Shown: one piece after another, positions 1 through 8,894 of the stretch | Layout of the letters: every line of letters begins with the position of its first letter | Numbering within the stretch: the stretch's first letter is position 1 | Source: Sphingomonas arvum | GTDB lineage: Bacteria; Pseudomonadota; Alphaproteobacteria; Sphingomonadales; Sphingomonadaceae | Length of the DNA: 64,000 bases | NCBI RefSeq assembly: GCF_026013565.1 | Contig: NZ_JAPDOB010000002.1 | Span: 1,054,001-1,118,000 of the forward strand | Direction of reading: 5' to 3' | Translations under genes and position numbers: made by a program | The notes under the pieces: model-generated | Told to the model about the DNA's origin: nothing | Seen by the model: only the letters and a program-made list of their open reading frames with translations | Database searches by the model: none

Positions 1-71
1 ACAAGCGCGAGACCATCAAGGAACGCGACTGGAAGCGTGAGCAGGGGCGTCTGCTCCGCGCCCATGGCTGA
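1..71 (+). CDS. smpB: SsrA-binding protein SmpB, C-terminal end only (gene starts before the window)
   Basis: The first 71 bases, read from base 3, encode a lysine/arginine-rich tail of 22 residues beginning KRETIKERDWKRE and ending RAHG before a TGA. This matches the basic C-terminal tail of SmpB, the protein that binds tmRNA and brings it to stalled ribosomes. The tail is the part that lies in the empty mRNA channel. The downstream DUF2062 gene starts inside its last codons (ATG at 64), so the two are probably co-transcribed. Only the tail is visible, so the call rests on a short match plus gene order. Confidence 0.75.
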   Translation, partial: KRETIKERDWKREQGRLLRAHG

Positions 72-636
72 GCGCGCGTCATTCCTTCACCGACTCGCTG
101 CGAAGGCCACGCCGTCCCGCGAAGAGGTACTGGAAAGCCGTTGGCTCAAGCCATTCGGCCGCCGCATTCGCCATTCCGAACTGTGGCGTTTCACCCGCCG
201 CTCCGTACCGCGGGGCGTGTTCGCGGGCCTGTTCATCGGCATCTTCCTGATGATCCCCGGCCTGCAGATCGTCGGTGCGGCGCTGCTGTGCATGCCGCTG
301 CGCGGCAACGTGCCGATCGCCGCCGCCATGACCTTCCTGTCCAATCCGGCGACCACGCCCTTCTTCCTCGCCGCGTCCATCTACGTCGGCAACCGGTTCG
401 GCTTTCATGCCGACATCGCCACCTTCGACGCGCTGCTGTCGCGGGGTGCAAGCCTGGGTGATTGGATGGCCTGGTTGCTGTCGGACGCCGCGCCGGCCAT
501 GATCACCGGCCTGTTCGTGATCTCCCTGGTCGTGGCGTTCGTCGGCTGGGCCCTGTCGATTGTCGTTTGGCGCTGGTGGGTCGGGGCCAAGTGGCGCAGG
601 CGCACGCGACCTGAATTGTTCCGTCATCACAGTTGA
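64..636 (+). CDS. DUF2062 domain inner-membrane protein
   Basis: A 190-residue protein with a basic N-terminal region and at least three hydrophobic segments: roughly residues 51-80, 90-110 and 140-165. The pattern of small residues around the P-G-L-Q-I-V and N-P-x-T-T-P-F-F motifs is that of the DUF2062 family, whose function is unknown. I chose ATG 64, which overlaps the smpB stop, over the upstream in-frame GTG at 37 that would lie inside smpB. The M13 peptidase gene begins 18 bp downstream, so the three genes look like one transcription unit. Family assignment is fairly secure; a function cannot be given. Confidence 0.82.
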   Translation: MAERASFLHRLAAKATPSREEVLESRWLKPFGRRIRHSELWRFTRRSVPRGVFAGLFIGIFLMIPGLQIVGAALLCMPLRGNVPIAAAMTFLSNPATTPFFLAASIYVGNRFGFHADIATFDALLSRGASLGDWMAWLLSDAAPAMITGLFVISLVVAFVGWALSIVVWRWWVGAKWRRRTRPELFRHHS

Positions 637-654
637 ACTGGAGGCCGTAAGTCC

Positions 655-2739
655 ATGAAGCACATGATGATCCTGCTTGCCGCGAGCACTGCCCTCGCAG
701 CTTGCGCGACCACTCCCTCGGCGCGCGACGAGGCCGCCGCTGCGGCCGAAGCGGCCGCCACTGCCACGCCCGCGGCCACCCCGGCCGAAGCCGCTCGGCC
801 CAAGCCGCGCTTCGGTGAGTTCGGCTTTGATACCGCCGGCATGGACCGCACCGTGCGTCCGGGCGACGACTTCTACGCCTTCGCCAACGGCACCTGGGCC
901 AAGAACACGCCGATCCCCGCCGACAAGCCCGGCTACGGCTCGTTCAACCTGCTTGACGACCTGTCCAAGGAGCGCACCCGCGGCATCATCGAGGAAGCCG
1001 CCAAAGACCCCAACAACAAGATCGGCGCCGCTTACGCCAGCTTCATGAATGAGCAGGCGATCGAGGCCAAGGGCCTGTCGCCCCTGCAGCCCCTGATGAA
1101 CCAGATCAAGGCCCTGAATAGCAAGGCCGCTTATCCCGACCTCGTTGCCCGGACCAGCCGCGTCGGCGTGTTCGGCCCGGTGGTGGGCTTCGTCGGCGTC
1201 GACGACAAGATCAACACGCAATACGCGCTCAGCCTCTACCAGGGCGGCATCGGCCTTCCGGATCGCGACTATTACCTGAAGAACGACGCCCGTTTCGCCG
1301 ACATCCGGGCCAAGTACGTCCAGCACATGACCAACATGTTCCAGCTGGCCGGCGAGCCGAACGCGGCCGCCCGGGCAAAGGCGATCCTCGACTTCGAGAC
1401 CCAAATCGCGCGCGCCCACTGGACCCAGGTCGAGAGCCGCGACGCGACCAAGACCTACAACAAGATGACCCTGGCCGCGCTCAACCGCTCGGCCCCGGGC
1501 TTCGACTTCGCGCGGATGCTCAAGGCCGAAGGGGTCAACGTCGACGAGGCGATCGTCGCCCAGCCGAGCGCCATGACCGGCATCGCCCGGGCGGTGTCGC
1601 GCGCGCCCTTGGGCGTGCTCAAGGACCAGCTGCTGATCCGAGCGCTGGACGGCTACTCCGACTACCTGCCCAAGAAGTTCGACGACGAGAACTTCGCCTT
1701 CTACGGCACCACCCTGTCGGGCACTCCGCAGCAGCAGGCGCGCTGGCGCCGCGCCGTGTCCTTCACCACCGGAGCGCTCAGCGACGACGTCAGCAAGCTC
1801 TATGTCGCCCGCTACTTCCCGCCCGAGACCAAGGCCGCGGCCGACGAACTCGTCAAGAACGTGGTTGAGGCGATGGGCCGGCGGATCGACGGGCTGACCT
1901 GGATGGCCCCGGCGACCAAGACCCGCGCCCGGGCCAAGCTTGCCAACTTCACCACCAAGATCGGCTACCCGACCCAGTGGCGCGACTTCTCCGGGCTGCA
2001 GATCAGCGCCGACGACGTGCTCGGCAACGCCATGCGCTCGGCCGAGTTCGAGACCGCCGACAACCTTAGCAAGCTGGGTGGGCCGGTGCGCAAGTGGGAA
2101 TGGGGCATGACCCCCATGACCATCAATGCCTATGCCAACTTCGGAATGTCGGAGATCGTGTTCCCCGCCGCCATCCTGCAGCCGCCGTTCTTTGACCCGA
2201 ACGCGGATCCGGCGATCAATTACGGCGGCATCGGCGCCGTGATCGGCCATGAGATCAGCCACCACTTCGACGACCAGGGCTCCAAGTATGACGAGACCGG
2301 CCAACTGAAGGACTGGTGGACGCCGCAGGACGTCGCCGCTTTCCAGGCCGCGACCAAGAAGCTCGTGGCCCAGTACGACGCCTACGAGGTCTTCCCTGGC
2401 GCCAACGTTCAGGGCGCGCTGACGCTCGGCGAGAACATTGGCGACCTTGCCGGCCTGACGGTGGCCTACGACGCCTACCATCACGCGCTCAACGGCCAGC
2501 AGGCGCCGGTGATCGACGGCATGACGGGCGACCAGCGCTTCTACCTGGGCTGGGCGCAGGTGTGGCGCTCCAACATCCGCGAGGCGAGCATGCGGCAGCG
2601 GCTGATCACCGATCCGCACTCGCCGACCATCCAGCGCACCTGGGTCGTGCGCAACCTCGATCCCTGGTACGGCGCCTACAACGTGCAGCCGGGCGAGAAG
2701 CTGTATCTGGCGCCGGACCAGCGCGTACGCGTATGGTAG
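655..2739 (+). CDS. M13 family zinc metallopeptidase, lipoprotein
   Basis: A 694-residue neprilysin/PepO-like endopeptidase. The N-terminus is a lipoprotein signal with lipobox LAAC (Cys17), followed by an Ala/Glu/Pro-rich linker to about residue 50, so the enzyme is probably tethered to a membrane facing the periplasm. The zinc site HEISH lies at residues 532-536 and the third-ligand motif ENIGD at 593-597, both standard for M13. The C-terminal tryptophan-ending tail is also typical. A GGAGG lies about 12 bp before the ATG. cckA starts 4 bp after the stop, so they are likely co-transcribed. M13 enzymes cut oligopeptides; the natural substrate here is unknown. Confidence 0.93.
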   Translation: MKHMMILLAASTALAACATTPSARDEAAAAAEAAATATPAATPAEAARPKPRFGEFGFDTAGMDRTVRPGDDFYAFANGTWAKNTPIPADKPGYGSFNLLDDLSKERTRGIIEEAAKDPNNKIGAAYASFMNEQAIEAKGLSPLQPLMNQIKALNSKAAYPDLVARTSRVGVFGPVVGFVGVDDKINTQYALSLYQGGIGLPDRDYYLKNDARFADIRAKYVQHMTNMFQLAGEPNAAARAKAILDFETQIARAHWTQVESRDATKTYNKMTLAALNRSAPGFDFARMLKAEGVNVDEAIVAQPSAMTGIARAVSRAPLGVLKDQLLIRALDGYSDYLPKKFDDENFAFYGTTLSGTPQQQARWRRAVSFTTGALSDDVSKLYVARYFPPETKAAADELVKNVVEAMGRRIDGLTWMAPATKTRARAKLANFTTKIGYPTQWRDFSGLQISADDVLGNAMRSAEFETADNLSKLGGPVRKWEWGMTPMTINAYANFGMSEIVFPAAILQPPFFDPNADPAINYGGIGAVIGHEISHHFDDQGSKYDETGQLKDWWTPQDVAAFQAATKKLVAQYDAYEVFPGANVQGALTLGENIGDLAGLTVAYDAYHHALNGQQAPVIDGMTGDQRFYLGWAQVWRSNIREASMRQRLITDPHSPTIQRTWVVRNLDPWYGAYNVQPGEKLYLAPDQRVRVW

Positions 2740-2743
2740 GCTG

Positions 2744-5122
2744 ATGCTGCACACCAGGCTCGCCGCGCTCGACGCGCAACCGCTCGACAGCGGCGAGTCC
2801 TGGCTCGTCCCCGCGCTGCTCGCCGCCGCCCTGGCCGGCAGCGCGGTCCTGGCGCTCGTCGCCCGGCATCCGCTGGTCGCCGCGGCGCTGCTGCTCAGCA
2901 CCGCGGTCGCCGCTGGCCTGTCCTGGGCCGCGCGGCGCCGCTCCGCCCGGCTGGTGCCGGTCACCGTCAGCACTCCCGATATCGCCCTGGTCGGCTCAGC
3001 GCTCGCGCTGTCGCCGGACCCTGCCGCCCTCACGGACGGCGAAGGCAGCCTCGTCACCGCTAACGAAGCCTATGGGCAGCGCTTCGCCGGTGCCCCGCGG
3101 CCCCTCGACCTCGGCGCGAACGAAGCGGCGCTGGCGGAGCTGGGCTCGGCCCGCGCCCTGGCCTGGCGCGATGGTCAAGGCTCCATCGACGACGTCGCCA
3201 CCCCCAGCGGACCGGCCCGGGTCGAGGTGCAGCGGGTGGGCGCGCTCGGCGACCTGCTGTTGTGGCGCTTCCCCCGGCCGCAGCGCGACTTCCTCGCCGT
3301 GCTCAAGGGGCGGGCGACCGGACCGGAAGGCGAGATCCTCGGCCGCAATGGCGTGCTGTCGGCGGTCACTGGTCCCCACGGGGAGCTGCTGGCCGCCAAC
3401 CGCCTGCTGCGCGAGCGCGCCGGCGTCGCCGACGACTTCGCCGGGCTTACCCTGGGCGAATTGCTGCAGCAGGATGACGATGGGCGCGTGCGGCTGTCGA
3501 CCGAGCTGGAGGCCAATCGTCCGCTTCGTCTGCTGCATATTCCGATCGACGCCGAGCGGTCCGGGCAGGCGGGCCTCAATCTGCTGTTCGACACGCCGGA
3601 GGCGGCCTCGCTCAGCAACGGGGCCAACCTCCAGGCACTGCTCGACATCCTGCCCGTCGGGCTGGCGCTGGTCGACCGGGACCGCCGCTTCCTGACCACC
3701 AACAAGGCGTTTCGTACCGCCGGTGGGCTCGGGGATGGCGGCATCCCCGCCTACCCGGGCGACCTCGTCGTCAAGGAGGACAAGGCGGCGGTCGCCGATA
3801 CCGTTCGGCGCAACACCCGCGGGCCGGCCATGTCCAGCGATCTTGCCGTGCGGCTGGTCCACAATCCGGGCGAGCCGGTCGCGCTGACCATCGCGGGCCT
3901 GCGCGGCCTCGGCGATCCGGTGGTGCTGCTGCTGCTCAAGGACAATAGCGAGGAAGCCAAGCTCAAGCGCCAGATCGCCCAGGCGACCAAGATGCAGGCG
4001 GTGGGCCAGCTCGCCGGCGGCGTCGCGCACGACTTCAACAATATCCTGACCGCCATCATCGGTCATTGCGACCTGATGCTGATGCGGCACACGCCCGGCG
4101 ACAGCGACTATGACGACATCCAGCAGATCAAGTCGAACTCGAACCGAGCCGCCGGCCTGACCCGCCAGCTGCTTGCCTTTTCCCGTCAGCAGACGCTGCG
4201 CCCCCAGGTGCTGCAGCTGCCCGACGTCGTTTCCGAAGTATCGCACCTCCTGAAACGGCTGCTTGGCGAAACGGTCACCCTTCACGTCAAGCATGGCCGC
4301 GACCTTGGCCCTGTGCGGGCGGACCCGGGCCAGCTGGAGCAGGTGATCGTCAACCTCGCCGTGAATGCCCGCGACGCCATGCAGGACACGGGCAACGGCC
4401 AGCTCACCATCCAGACCTATTCGGTGCCCGCCAACCAGGTGGCCGAGCTGGGCAGCGAGATCCTGCCGGTCGCCGATTATGCGGCGCTCAGCATCGCCGA
4501 CACCGGCTGCGGCATTCCGGCCAACGTGCTGGGCAAGATTTTCGAGCCCTTCTTCACCACCAAGGAAGTCGGCAAGGGCACGGGCCTTGGCCTGTCCACC
4601 GTCTACGGCATCGTCAAGCAGTCGGGCGGCTACATCTTCGCCGATTCCAAGGTCGGGCAGGGCACCACCTTCGTCATCTACCTGCCCGTCCATCGCGAGG
4701 AGGCCGGCGCCGAAAAGGCGCCCGCCGCACCCAAGGCGCCTCAGGAGGAGACCTGGGGGAGCGGCACCGTCCTGCTGGTCGAGGACGAGGCCATGGTCCG
4801 CACGGTCGCGGAACGGGCGCTGACCCGCCAGGGCTACACCGTGGTGACCGCCAACAACGGCGAGGAAGCGCTGGAGATCATCGAGCGCGGCGATCCGATC
4901 GACCTGCTGATCAGCGATGTGGTCATGCCCGCCATGGACGGCCCGACCATGGTCCGCCACGCCCGGACCCTGCGCCCGGACGTGCCGGTCCTGTTCATGT
5001 CCGGCTATGCGGAGGAACAACTGCGCAACTCGATCGACATCGACCACGTCGCCTTTCTCCCGAAACCCTTTTCGGTTCAGGAGCTTGCCGAAGCCGCCCG
5101 TAAGGTATTGGCGCAAGAATAA
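2744..5122 (+). CDS. cckA: Hybrid sensor histidine kinase CckA
   Basis: A 792-residue kinase that in alphaproteobacteria feeds the CckA-ChpT-CtrA phosphorelay controlling cell cycle, motility and division. Two hydrophobic segments at about residues 20-65 anchor it. PAS-like regions follow to about 400. The dimerisation/phosphoacceptor helix contains VAHDFNN with His429. The ATPase domain has N-box [10 protein letters not shown] and G-boxes DTGCGIP and [11 protein letters not shown]-terminal receiver holds Asp725 in LISDVVMP. The receiver end ([11 protein letters not shown], then [14 protein letters not shown]) is highly characteristic of CckA. The immediately preceding M13 gene and the following single-domain receiver are the usual sort of sphingomonad neighbours. 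The name is by motif recognition, not a search. Confidence 0.88.
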   Translation: MLHTRLAALDAQPLDSGESWLVPALLAAALAGSAVLALVARHPLVAAALLLSTAVAAGLSWAARRRSARLVPVTVSTPDIALVGSALALSPDPAALTDGEGSLVTANEAYGQRFAGAPRPLDLGANEAALAELGSARALAWRDGQGSIDDVATPSGPARVEVQRVGALGDLLLWRFPRPQRDFLAVLKGRATGPEGEILGRNGVLSAVTGPHGELLAANRLLRERAGVADDFAGLTLGELLQQDDDGRVRLSTELEANRPLRLLHIPIDAERSGQAGLNLLFDTPEAASLSNGANLQALLDILPVGLALVDRDRRFLTTNKAFRTAGGLGDGGIPAYPGDLVVKEDKAAVADTVRRNTRGPAMSSDLAVRLVHNPGEPVALTIAGLRGLGDPVVLLLLKDNSEEAKLKRQIAQATKMQAVGQLAGGVAHDFNNILTAIIGHCDLMLMRHTPGDSDYDDIQQIKSNSNRAAGLTRQLLAFSRQQTLRPQVLQLPDVVSEVSHLLKRLLGETVTLHVKHGRDLGPVRADPGQLEQVIVNLAVNARDAMQDTGNGQLTIQTYSVPANQVAELGSEILPVADYAALSIADTGCGIPANVLGKIFEPFFTTKEVGKGTGLGLSTVYGIVKQSGGYIFADSKVGQGTTFVIYLPVHREEAGAEKAPAAPKAPQEETWGSGTVLLVEDEAMVRTVAERALTRQGYTVVTANNGEEALEIIERGDPIDLLISDVVMPAMDGPTMVRHARTLRPDVPVLFMSGYAEEQLRNSIDIDHVAFLPKPFSVQELAEAARKVLAQE

Positions 5123-5148
5123 ATTTGCGCCCCGCGGAACTCGCCCGT

Positions 5149-5514
5149 ATGCAGCGGCCGGTGAATACGGGGCGCGCCATACTCGTCGTTGAGGACGAGC
5201 CGCTGATTGCAATGATGCTCGAGGACTTCCTCGAGACACTCGGCCACAGCATCCACGCCAGCTGCGATTCCGTCGGCGACGCGCTCGCCAAGGCGGAAGA
5301 GGGCGGGTTCGACTGCGCCATCCTCGACGTCAACCTGAAGGGCGAGGCCGTTTGGCCGGTGGCCGAGAAGCTTCGGGAAAAGGGCGTGCCGTTCATCATC
5401 GCGACGGGCGGCCATGTCGAGCCGCCGCCGGCCGCGTTCGCGCAGGCGCCGATGCTTGAGAAGCCCTACACCATCGACCGCATCACCCCGGTGCTGGAGC
5501 GCGCGGTCAATTAG
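5149..5514 (+). CDS. Single-domain response regulator (receiver only)
   Basis: About 121 residues comprising one receiver domain: acidic pair in VVEDEP, phosphoacceptor Asp in AILDVNLKG, and a C-terminal Lys in LEKPY. No output domain is present. The segment PFIIATGGH resembles the PFxFATGY motif that defines the FAT GUY group of alphaproteobacterial single-domain regulators, some of which act in the general stress response. I prefer ATG 5149; an in-frame TTG at 5125, three bases after the cckA stop, would add eight residues. It is co-oriented with cckA and could be a phosphate sink or shuttle for it, but that is inference. Confidence 0.85.
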   Translation: MQRPVNTGRAILVVEDEPLIAMMLEDFLETLGHSIHASCDSVGDALAKAEEGGFDCAILDVNLKGEAVWPVAEKLREKGVPFIIATGGHVEPPPAAFAQAPMLEKPYTIDRITPVLERAVN

Positions 5515-5520
5515 TCTGGC

Positions 5521-5964
5521 TCAACCGGCGTCCGCCAGGTTCGCCGGTCCGAAACCATGCGGGATTAGGTCGCCGATCCGGTGCATCTCCACCTGCTGAC
5601 CATCACCGCTGGCGCAGACAATCTCCACCTCGCGGCCGCTTAAGTGTGCGGCCTCCAGGATCGCCTGGCGGCAGCCGCCGCACGGGGTGACCACGCTCCC
5701 CCCGGCCAGCTCACCGTCACCCGCCGCTCCACCGGCAACGACGATCTTGGCCACCTTGCCGAGCCCGAACGCATGCTGCGCCGCCGCAAGGCCGCTCTGC
5801 TCCGCGCAGATGCCGAGGCGATAGCAGGCATTCTCCATGTTCGCGGCGGTGACCACCTCGCCGTCGGTGCTGACGATGGCGCAACCGACATGAAAGCGGG
5901 AGTAGGGCGCATAGGCCTTGAGGGCGGCGGCGCGGGCAAGGGCGATCAATTGTTCGTTGGTCAT
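5521..5964 (-). CDS. cdd: Cytidine deaminase
   Basis: A 147-residue enzyme that deaminates cytidine and deoxycytidine to uridine forms in pyrimidine salvage. The zinc and catalytic motifs are visible: NMENACYRLGICAEQ (Cys ligand plus catalytic Glu) and PCGGCRQ (two Cys ligands). Three cysteine ligands and the short length indicate the homotetrameric class. The tail LIPHGFGP is also standard. CAEQ replaces the more common CAER. It is convergent with the receiver gene (6 bp gap) and divergent from the transporter at 5992 with only 27 bp between start codons, so both promoters must be compact or overlap coding sequence. Confidence 0.93.
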   Translation of the reverse strand: MTNEQLIALARAAALKAYAPYSRFHVGCAIVSTDGEVVTAANMENACYRLGICAEQSGLAAAQHAFGLGKVAKIVVAGGAAGDGELAGGSVVTPCGGCRQAILEAAHLSGREVEIVCASGDGQQVEMHRIGDLIPHGFGPANLADAG

Positions 5965-5991
5965 GAGGGCGCCTTAGCGTAAGCCGCGCCC

Positions 5992-6729
5992 ATGACCGAG
6001 GGGGTAAGAAAGGTCGAGGCGCACGTCCTGCACGGGCGGTCCTTGCGCTGGTACGACCTGACCATGGCGGCGTTCGTCGCCATCCTGTTGCTCAGCAACG
6101 TACTTGGCGCCGGCAAGGTGGCGACCGTGACCCTGCCCTGGCTCGGCGCCTGGCCGTTCGGGGCGGGCATCCTGTTCTTTCCATTGTCCTACGTGATCGG
6201 CGACGTGCTCACCGAGGTGTACGGCTATGCCCGCGCCCGTCGCTGCATCTGGGTCGGGACGGCGGCGCTGCTGTTCATGGCGTTCATGAGCTGGGTGGTG
6301 GTGGCGCTGCCGCCGAGCCCGGAGTGGACCGGCCAGGCCGCCTATGAGCAGGTGTTCGGGCAGGTCCCGCGCATCGTCTTCGCTTCCATCGCCGCCTTCT
6401 GGGCCGGCGAGTTCGTCAACAGCTTCGTGCTGGCGCGCATGAAGGTATGGACCGCGGGCAAGCACCTGTGGATGCGCACGATCGGCAGCACGGTGGCCGG
6501 TCAGGGAATAGACAGCCTGATCTTCTATCCGCTCGCTTTCTGGGGCGCGGCGGGCTTCACGCACGATCTGGTCATCCGGCTGCTCCTGACGCAATGGGCG
6601 CTCAAGGTCGCATGGGAAGCGCTGCTAACGCCCGTCACCTACGTCGTGGTGGGCGGCCTCAAGCGCGCCGAAGGATTGGATGTATATGACGAGTCTACCG
6701 ATTTCACGCCGTTCGCTGCTCGCGTGTAG
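5992..6729 (+). CDS. yhhQ: Queuosine precursor transporter, VUT/YhhQ family
   Basis: A 245-residue inner-membrane protein with about six hydrophobic segments. The conserved run near residue 60 (FPLSYVIGDVLTEVYGY) is the signature of the VUT family, whose E. coli member YhhQ imports the queuosine precursors preQ0/preQ1 used to modify tRNA wobble positions. Near residue 170 a GSTVAGQGIDS motif is also typical. It is divergent from cdd. The 3' end overlaps the next gene by 50 bp in another frame. Substrate follows from the family, not from anything specific here. Confidence 0.88.
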   Translation: MTEGVRKVEAHVLHGRSLRWYDLTMAAFVAILLLSNVLGAGKVATVTLPWLGAWPFGAGILFFPLSYVIGDVLTEVYGYARARRCIWVGTAALLFMAFMSWVVVALPPSPEWTGQAAYEQVFGQVPRIVFASIAAFWAGEFVNSFVLARMKVWTAGKHLWMRTIGSTVAGQGIDSLIFYPLAFWGAAGFTHDLVIRLLLTQWALKVAWEALLTPVTYVVVGGLKRAEGLDVYDESTDFTPFAARV

Positions 6730-8386
6730 CGCCGGGCTCCTGCTCGCCGGTTGCGCCACGACGCCGCAGCCGCGCACGGCCCCCACCGGCTTGGTTGAAG
6801 TGCAGATCCTCGGTCTTAACGACTTCCACGGCAACCTCGAAACCCCGGCCGCCCCGGTCGACATCGCGCGCGGCGATGGCAGCAAGCTCACCACCCGCGC
6901 GGGCGGCGCGGCGGCGCTCGCCGCCACCCTGCAACGCCTGCGCGCCGGGCATCCGAGCGTCACCGTCGCTGCCGGCGACCTGATCGGCGCCAGCCCGCTC
7001 ACCTCCGCCTACTTCCTCGACGAACCGTCCATCCGCGCCCTATCCATGGCCGGCCTGGAGGTCGCGTCCGTCGGCAACCACGAGTTCGACAAGGGCGCCG
7101 CCGAGCTGACCCGGATGCAGCGCGGCGGCTGCGACAAGCACACCAGCCGCGTGCCTTGCCGCCTCGAGCCGTTCGCCGGCGCCGGCTTCACCTACCTCGC
7201 GGCCAATGTGGTTACCGAACGTGGAACGACGCTGTTCCCAGCGACCACCGTTAAGCAGGTCGGCCCGGTCCGCGTCGGCTTCATCGGCATGACGCTCAAG
7301 GAAACGCAGACGCTGGTCACTCCAGCGGGCGTCGCCGGGCTGAGGTTCACCGACGAGGCCGCCACCGCCAACGCGCTGGTGCCGACGCTCAGGGCGCAAG
7401 GAGCGGACGTCATCGTGCTCCTGTTTCATCAGGGCGGGCGCGTGCCCGACGTCTATCGGGAGCACGGCTGCAACGGCTTGTCGGGCGACCTGCTGCCGAT
7501 CCTGGACAAGCTTGACCCGAGTATCTCGATCGTCGTTTCCGGCCACACGCACCAGGCTTATGCCTGCCAGCTGCAGGCCGGCGGCGCCCAGCGGCTGGTC
7601 ACCAGTGCCGGCAAGAACGGCTATCTCGTGACCGACATCCGCCTGACTTACGACCCGAGCGCCAAGCGCCTACTCAAGGCAACAGCCGAAAACGTGCCCG
7701 TTGTCGGCGAAGCGGCCGATCCTGCAATCACCGCGTTGGTGAATCGCTATGCCGCCGCCGCTCGTCCAGCCGCGGAGCGGCCGGTCGGCAAGCTCGCCGG
7801 ACCCGCGCTCAAGGATGCCGAGGATGGCGAGAGCCCGGCCGCGGCGCTGATCGCCGATGCGCAACTCGCCGCCACCCGCCCGGCCGGCCGCGGCGGCGCG
7901 CAGCTTTCCTTCATCAACGCCAGCGGGGTGCGCACCGACCTCAAGCCTCGCGCCGATGGCACGATCACCTACGGCGACATCTTCGCGCTGCAGCCGTTCG
8001 GCAACAACCTGGTGGTGAAGACGCTCACCGGCGCCCAGCTCAAGGCGCTGCTGGAACAGCAGTTCAAGGTCGAGGGCGGCAAGATCCGCGTCGGCAGCCT
8101 GCTGGTCCCCTCCGCCGGCTTTGCCTTCGCCTACGACCTGGCACGACCGGACGGCCAACGCATCACGGCCGCGACGTTGAACGGCCGCCCGATCGATCCG
8201 GCCGCCCGATACCGGGTGACGGTCAACAACTTCCTCGCCAGTGGGGGCGATGGCTTTTCAGTCCTGGCGCAAGGGACCGACGCGTTCGACGCCGGGCTCG
8301 ACCTGGACGCGCTCGAAGCCTGGCTGGCGACCAACCCGCCTCTGCCGAAGGTCGGCCGGGTGCGGACGGCAGCAACCGCTGGCTAG
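6680..8386 (+). CDS. Bifunctional metallophosphatase / 5'-nucleotidase, Tat-type lipoprotein
   Basis: A 568-residue UshA-like enzyme that removes phosphate from nucleotides outside the cytoplasm. The N-terminus has SRRSLL, a twin-arginine motif, followed by a hydrophobic stretch and lipobox LAGC (Cys25), so it probably leaves by Tat and is lipidated. The metallophosphoesterase motifs are LNDFHG (Asp48, His50), GNHEFD (Asn133, His134) and GHTHQ. The C-terminal 5'-nucleotidase domain starts near residue 360 and contains NASGVR and the YGDIFALQPFGN substrate-binding loop. Start ATG 6680 lies inside yhhQ; ATG 6686 is an equally possible start two codons later, with AAGGA upstream. Confidence 0.9.
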   Translation: MYMTSLPISRRSLLACSAGLLLAGCATTPQPRTAPTGLVEVQILGLNDFHGNLETPAAPVDIARGDGSKLTTRAGGAAALAATLQRLRAGHPSVTVAAGDLIGASPLTSAYFLDEPSIRALSMAGLEVASVGNHEFDKGAAELTRMQRGGCDKHTSRVPCRLEPFAGAGFTYLAANVVTERGTTLFPATTVKQVGPVRVGFIGMTLKETQTLVTPAGVAGLRFTDEAATANALVPTLRAQGADVIVLLFHQGGRVPDVYREHGCNGLSGDLLPILDKLDPSISIVVSGHTHQAYACQLQAGGAQRLVTSAGKNGYLVTDIRLTYDPSAKRLLKATAENVPVVGEAADPAITALVNRYAAAARPAAERPVGKLAGPALKDAEDGESPAAALIADAQLAATRPAGRGGAQLSFINASGVRTDLKPRADGTITYGDIFALQPFGNNLVVKTLTGAQLKALLEQQFKVEGGKIRVGSLLVPSAGFAFAYDLARPDGQRITAATLNGRPIDPAARYRVTVNNFLASGGDGFSVLAQGTDAFDAGLDLDALEAWLATNPPLPKVGRVRTAATAG

Positions 8387-8447
8387 CAGCGCCGAGCCTG
8401 CCTAAGGCCTGCACCGCCGGATCCGTTATCACCTGCGGAGTTGCCCC

Positions 8448-8894
8448 ATGCGCGCCCACTTGCTGCCGATCCTCGCCTTGCTGTCCGGCTGTGCCGCGCA
8501 ACCTCCGGTCCGGCAGCCGACGGCGCAGGTGATACCGCCAGCGTTGGCGGTGCTCGCTGCGGCAGACGCCGCCCCGAACGGCGTGCCGGGGCGGTTCGGC
8601 TTCGTCGTTCAGCGGGCCGAGTGGGTCGGACCCCGGCTGTTCCTGAACAGCCAGCCCGACTACCGCGACCAGCGCAATCTCTCCATCAGCATCGACCCGG
8701 CCGCCATCGGCGGCCTCCGCCAGATGTTCGGCGACGATCTGCGCAGTGCGCTCCTGCACAAGCCGATCATCGTCGACGGCGTCGCCCGCCGCATCCAGAT
8801 CGACTTCATCGCCAATGGGCGGCGTACGGACAAATATTATTACCAGACCCACGTGATCGTGACCGACCCGGGTCAGCTGCACGTCGGAGCCTAG
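8448..8894 (+). CDS. Small putative lipoprotein of unknown function
   Basis: A 148-residue protein with a short hydrophobic leader and a lipobox-like LLSGC (Cys15), so probably a lipoprotein. The mature part is neutral and compact, with no domain I recognise. GGAG lies 8 bp before the ATG. The stop codon shares its CTAG tetranucleotide with the stop of the convergent AMP nucleosidase gene. It follows the 5'-nucleotidase by 61 bp on the same strand and may be co-transcribed. I would annotate it only as a hypothetical lipoprotein. Confidence 0.7.
   Translation: MRAHLLPILALLSGCAAQPPVRQPTAQVIPPALAVLAAADAAPNGVPGRFGFVVQRAEWVGPRLFLNSQPDYRDQRNLSISIDPAAIGGLRQMFGDDLRSALLHKPIIVDGVARRIQIDFIANGRRTDKYYYQTHVIVTDPGQLHVGA

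Noticed and set aside
79-3057. A 992-codon open frame on the minus strand opposite the M13 peptidase
   Set aside because: It is the antisense shadow of a high-GC gene: low-complexity composition, no domain, and it spans a clear M13 enzyme and the start of cckA.
2996-5239. A 747-codon minus-strand frame opposite cckA
   Set aside because: Antisense of a gene with unmistakable kinase and receiver motifs; typical GC-rich shadow.
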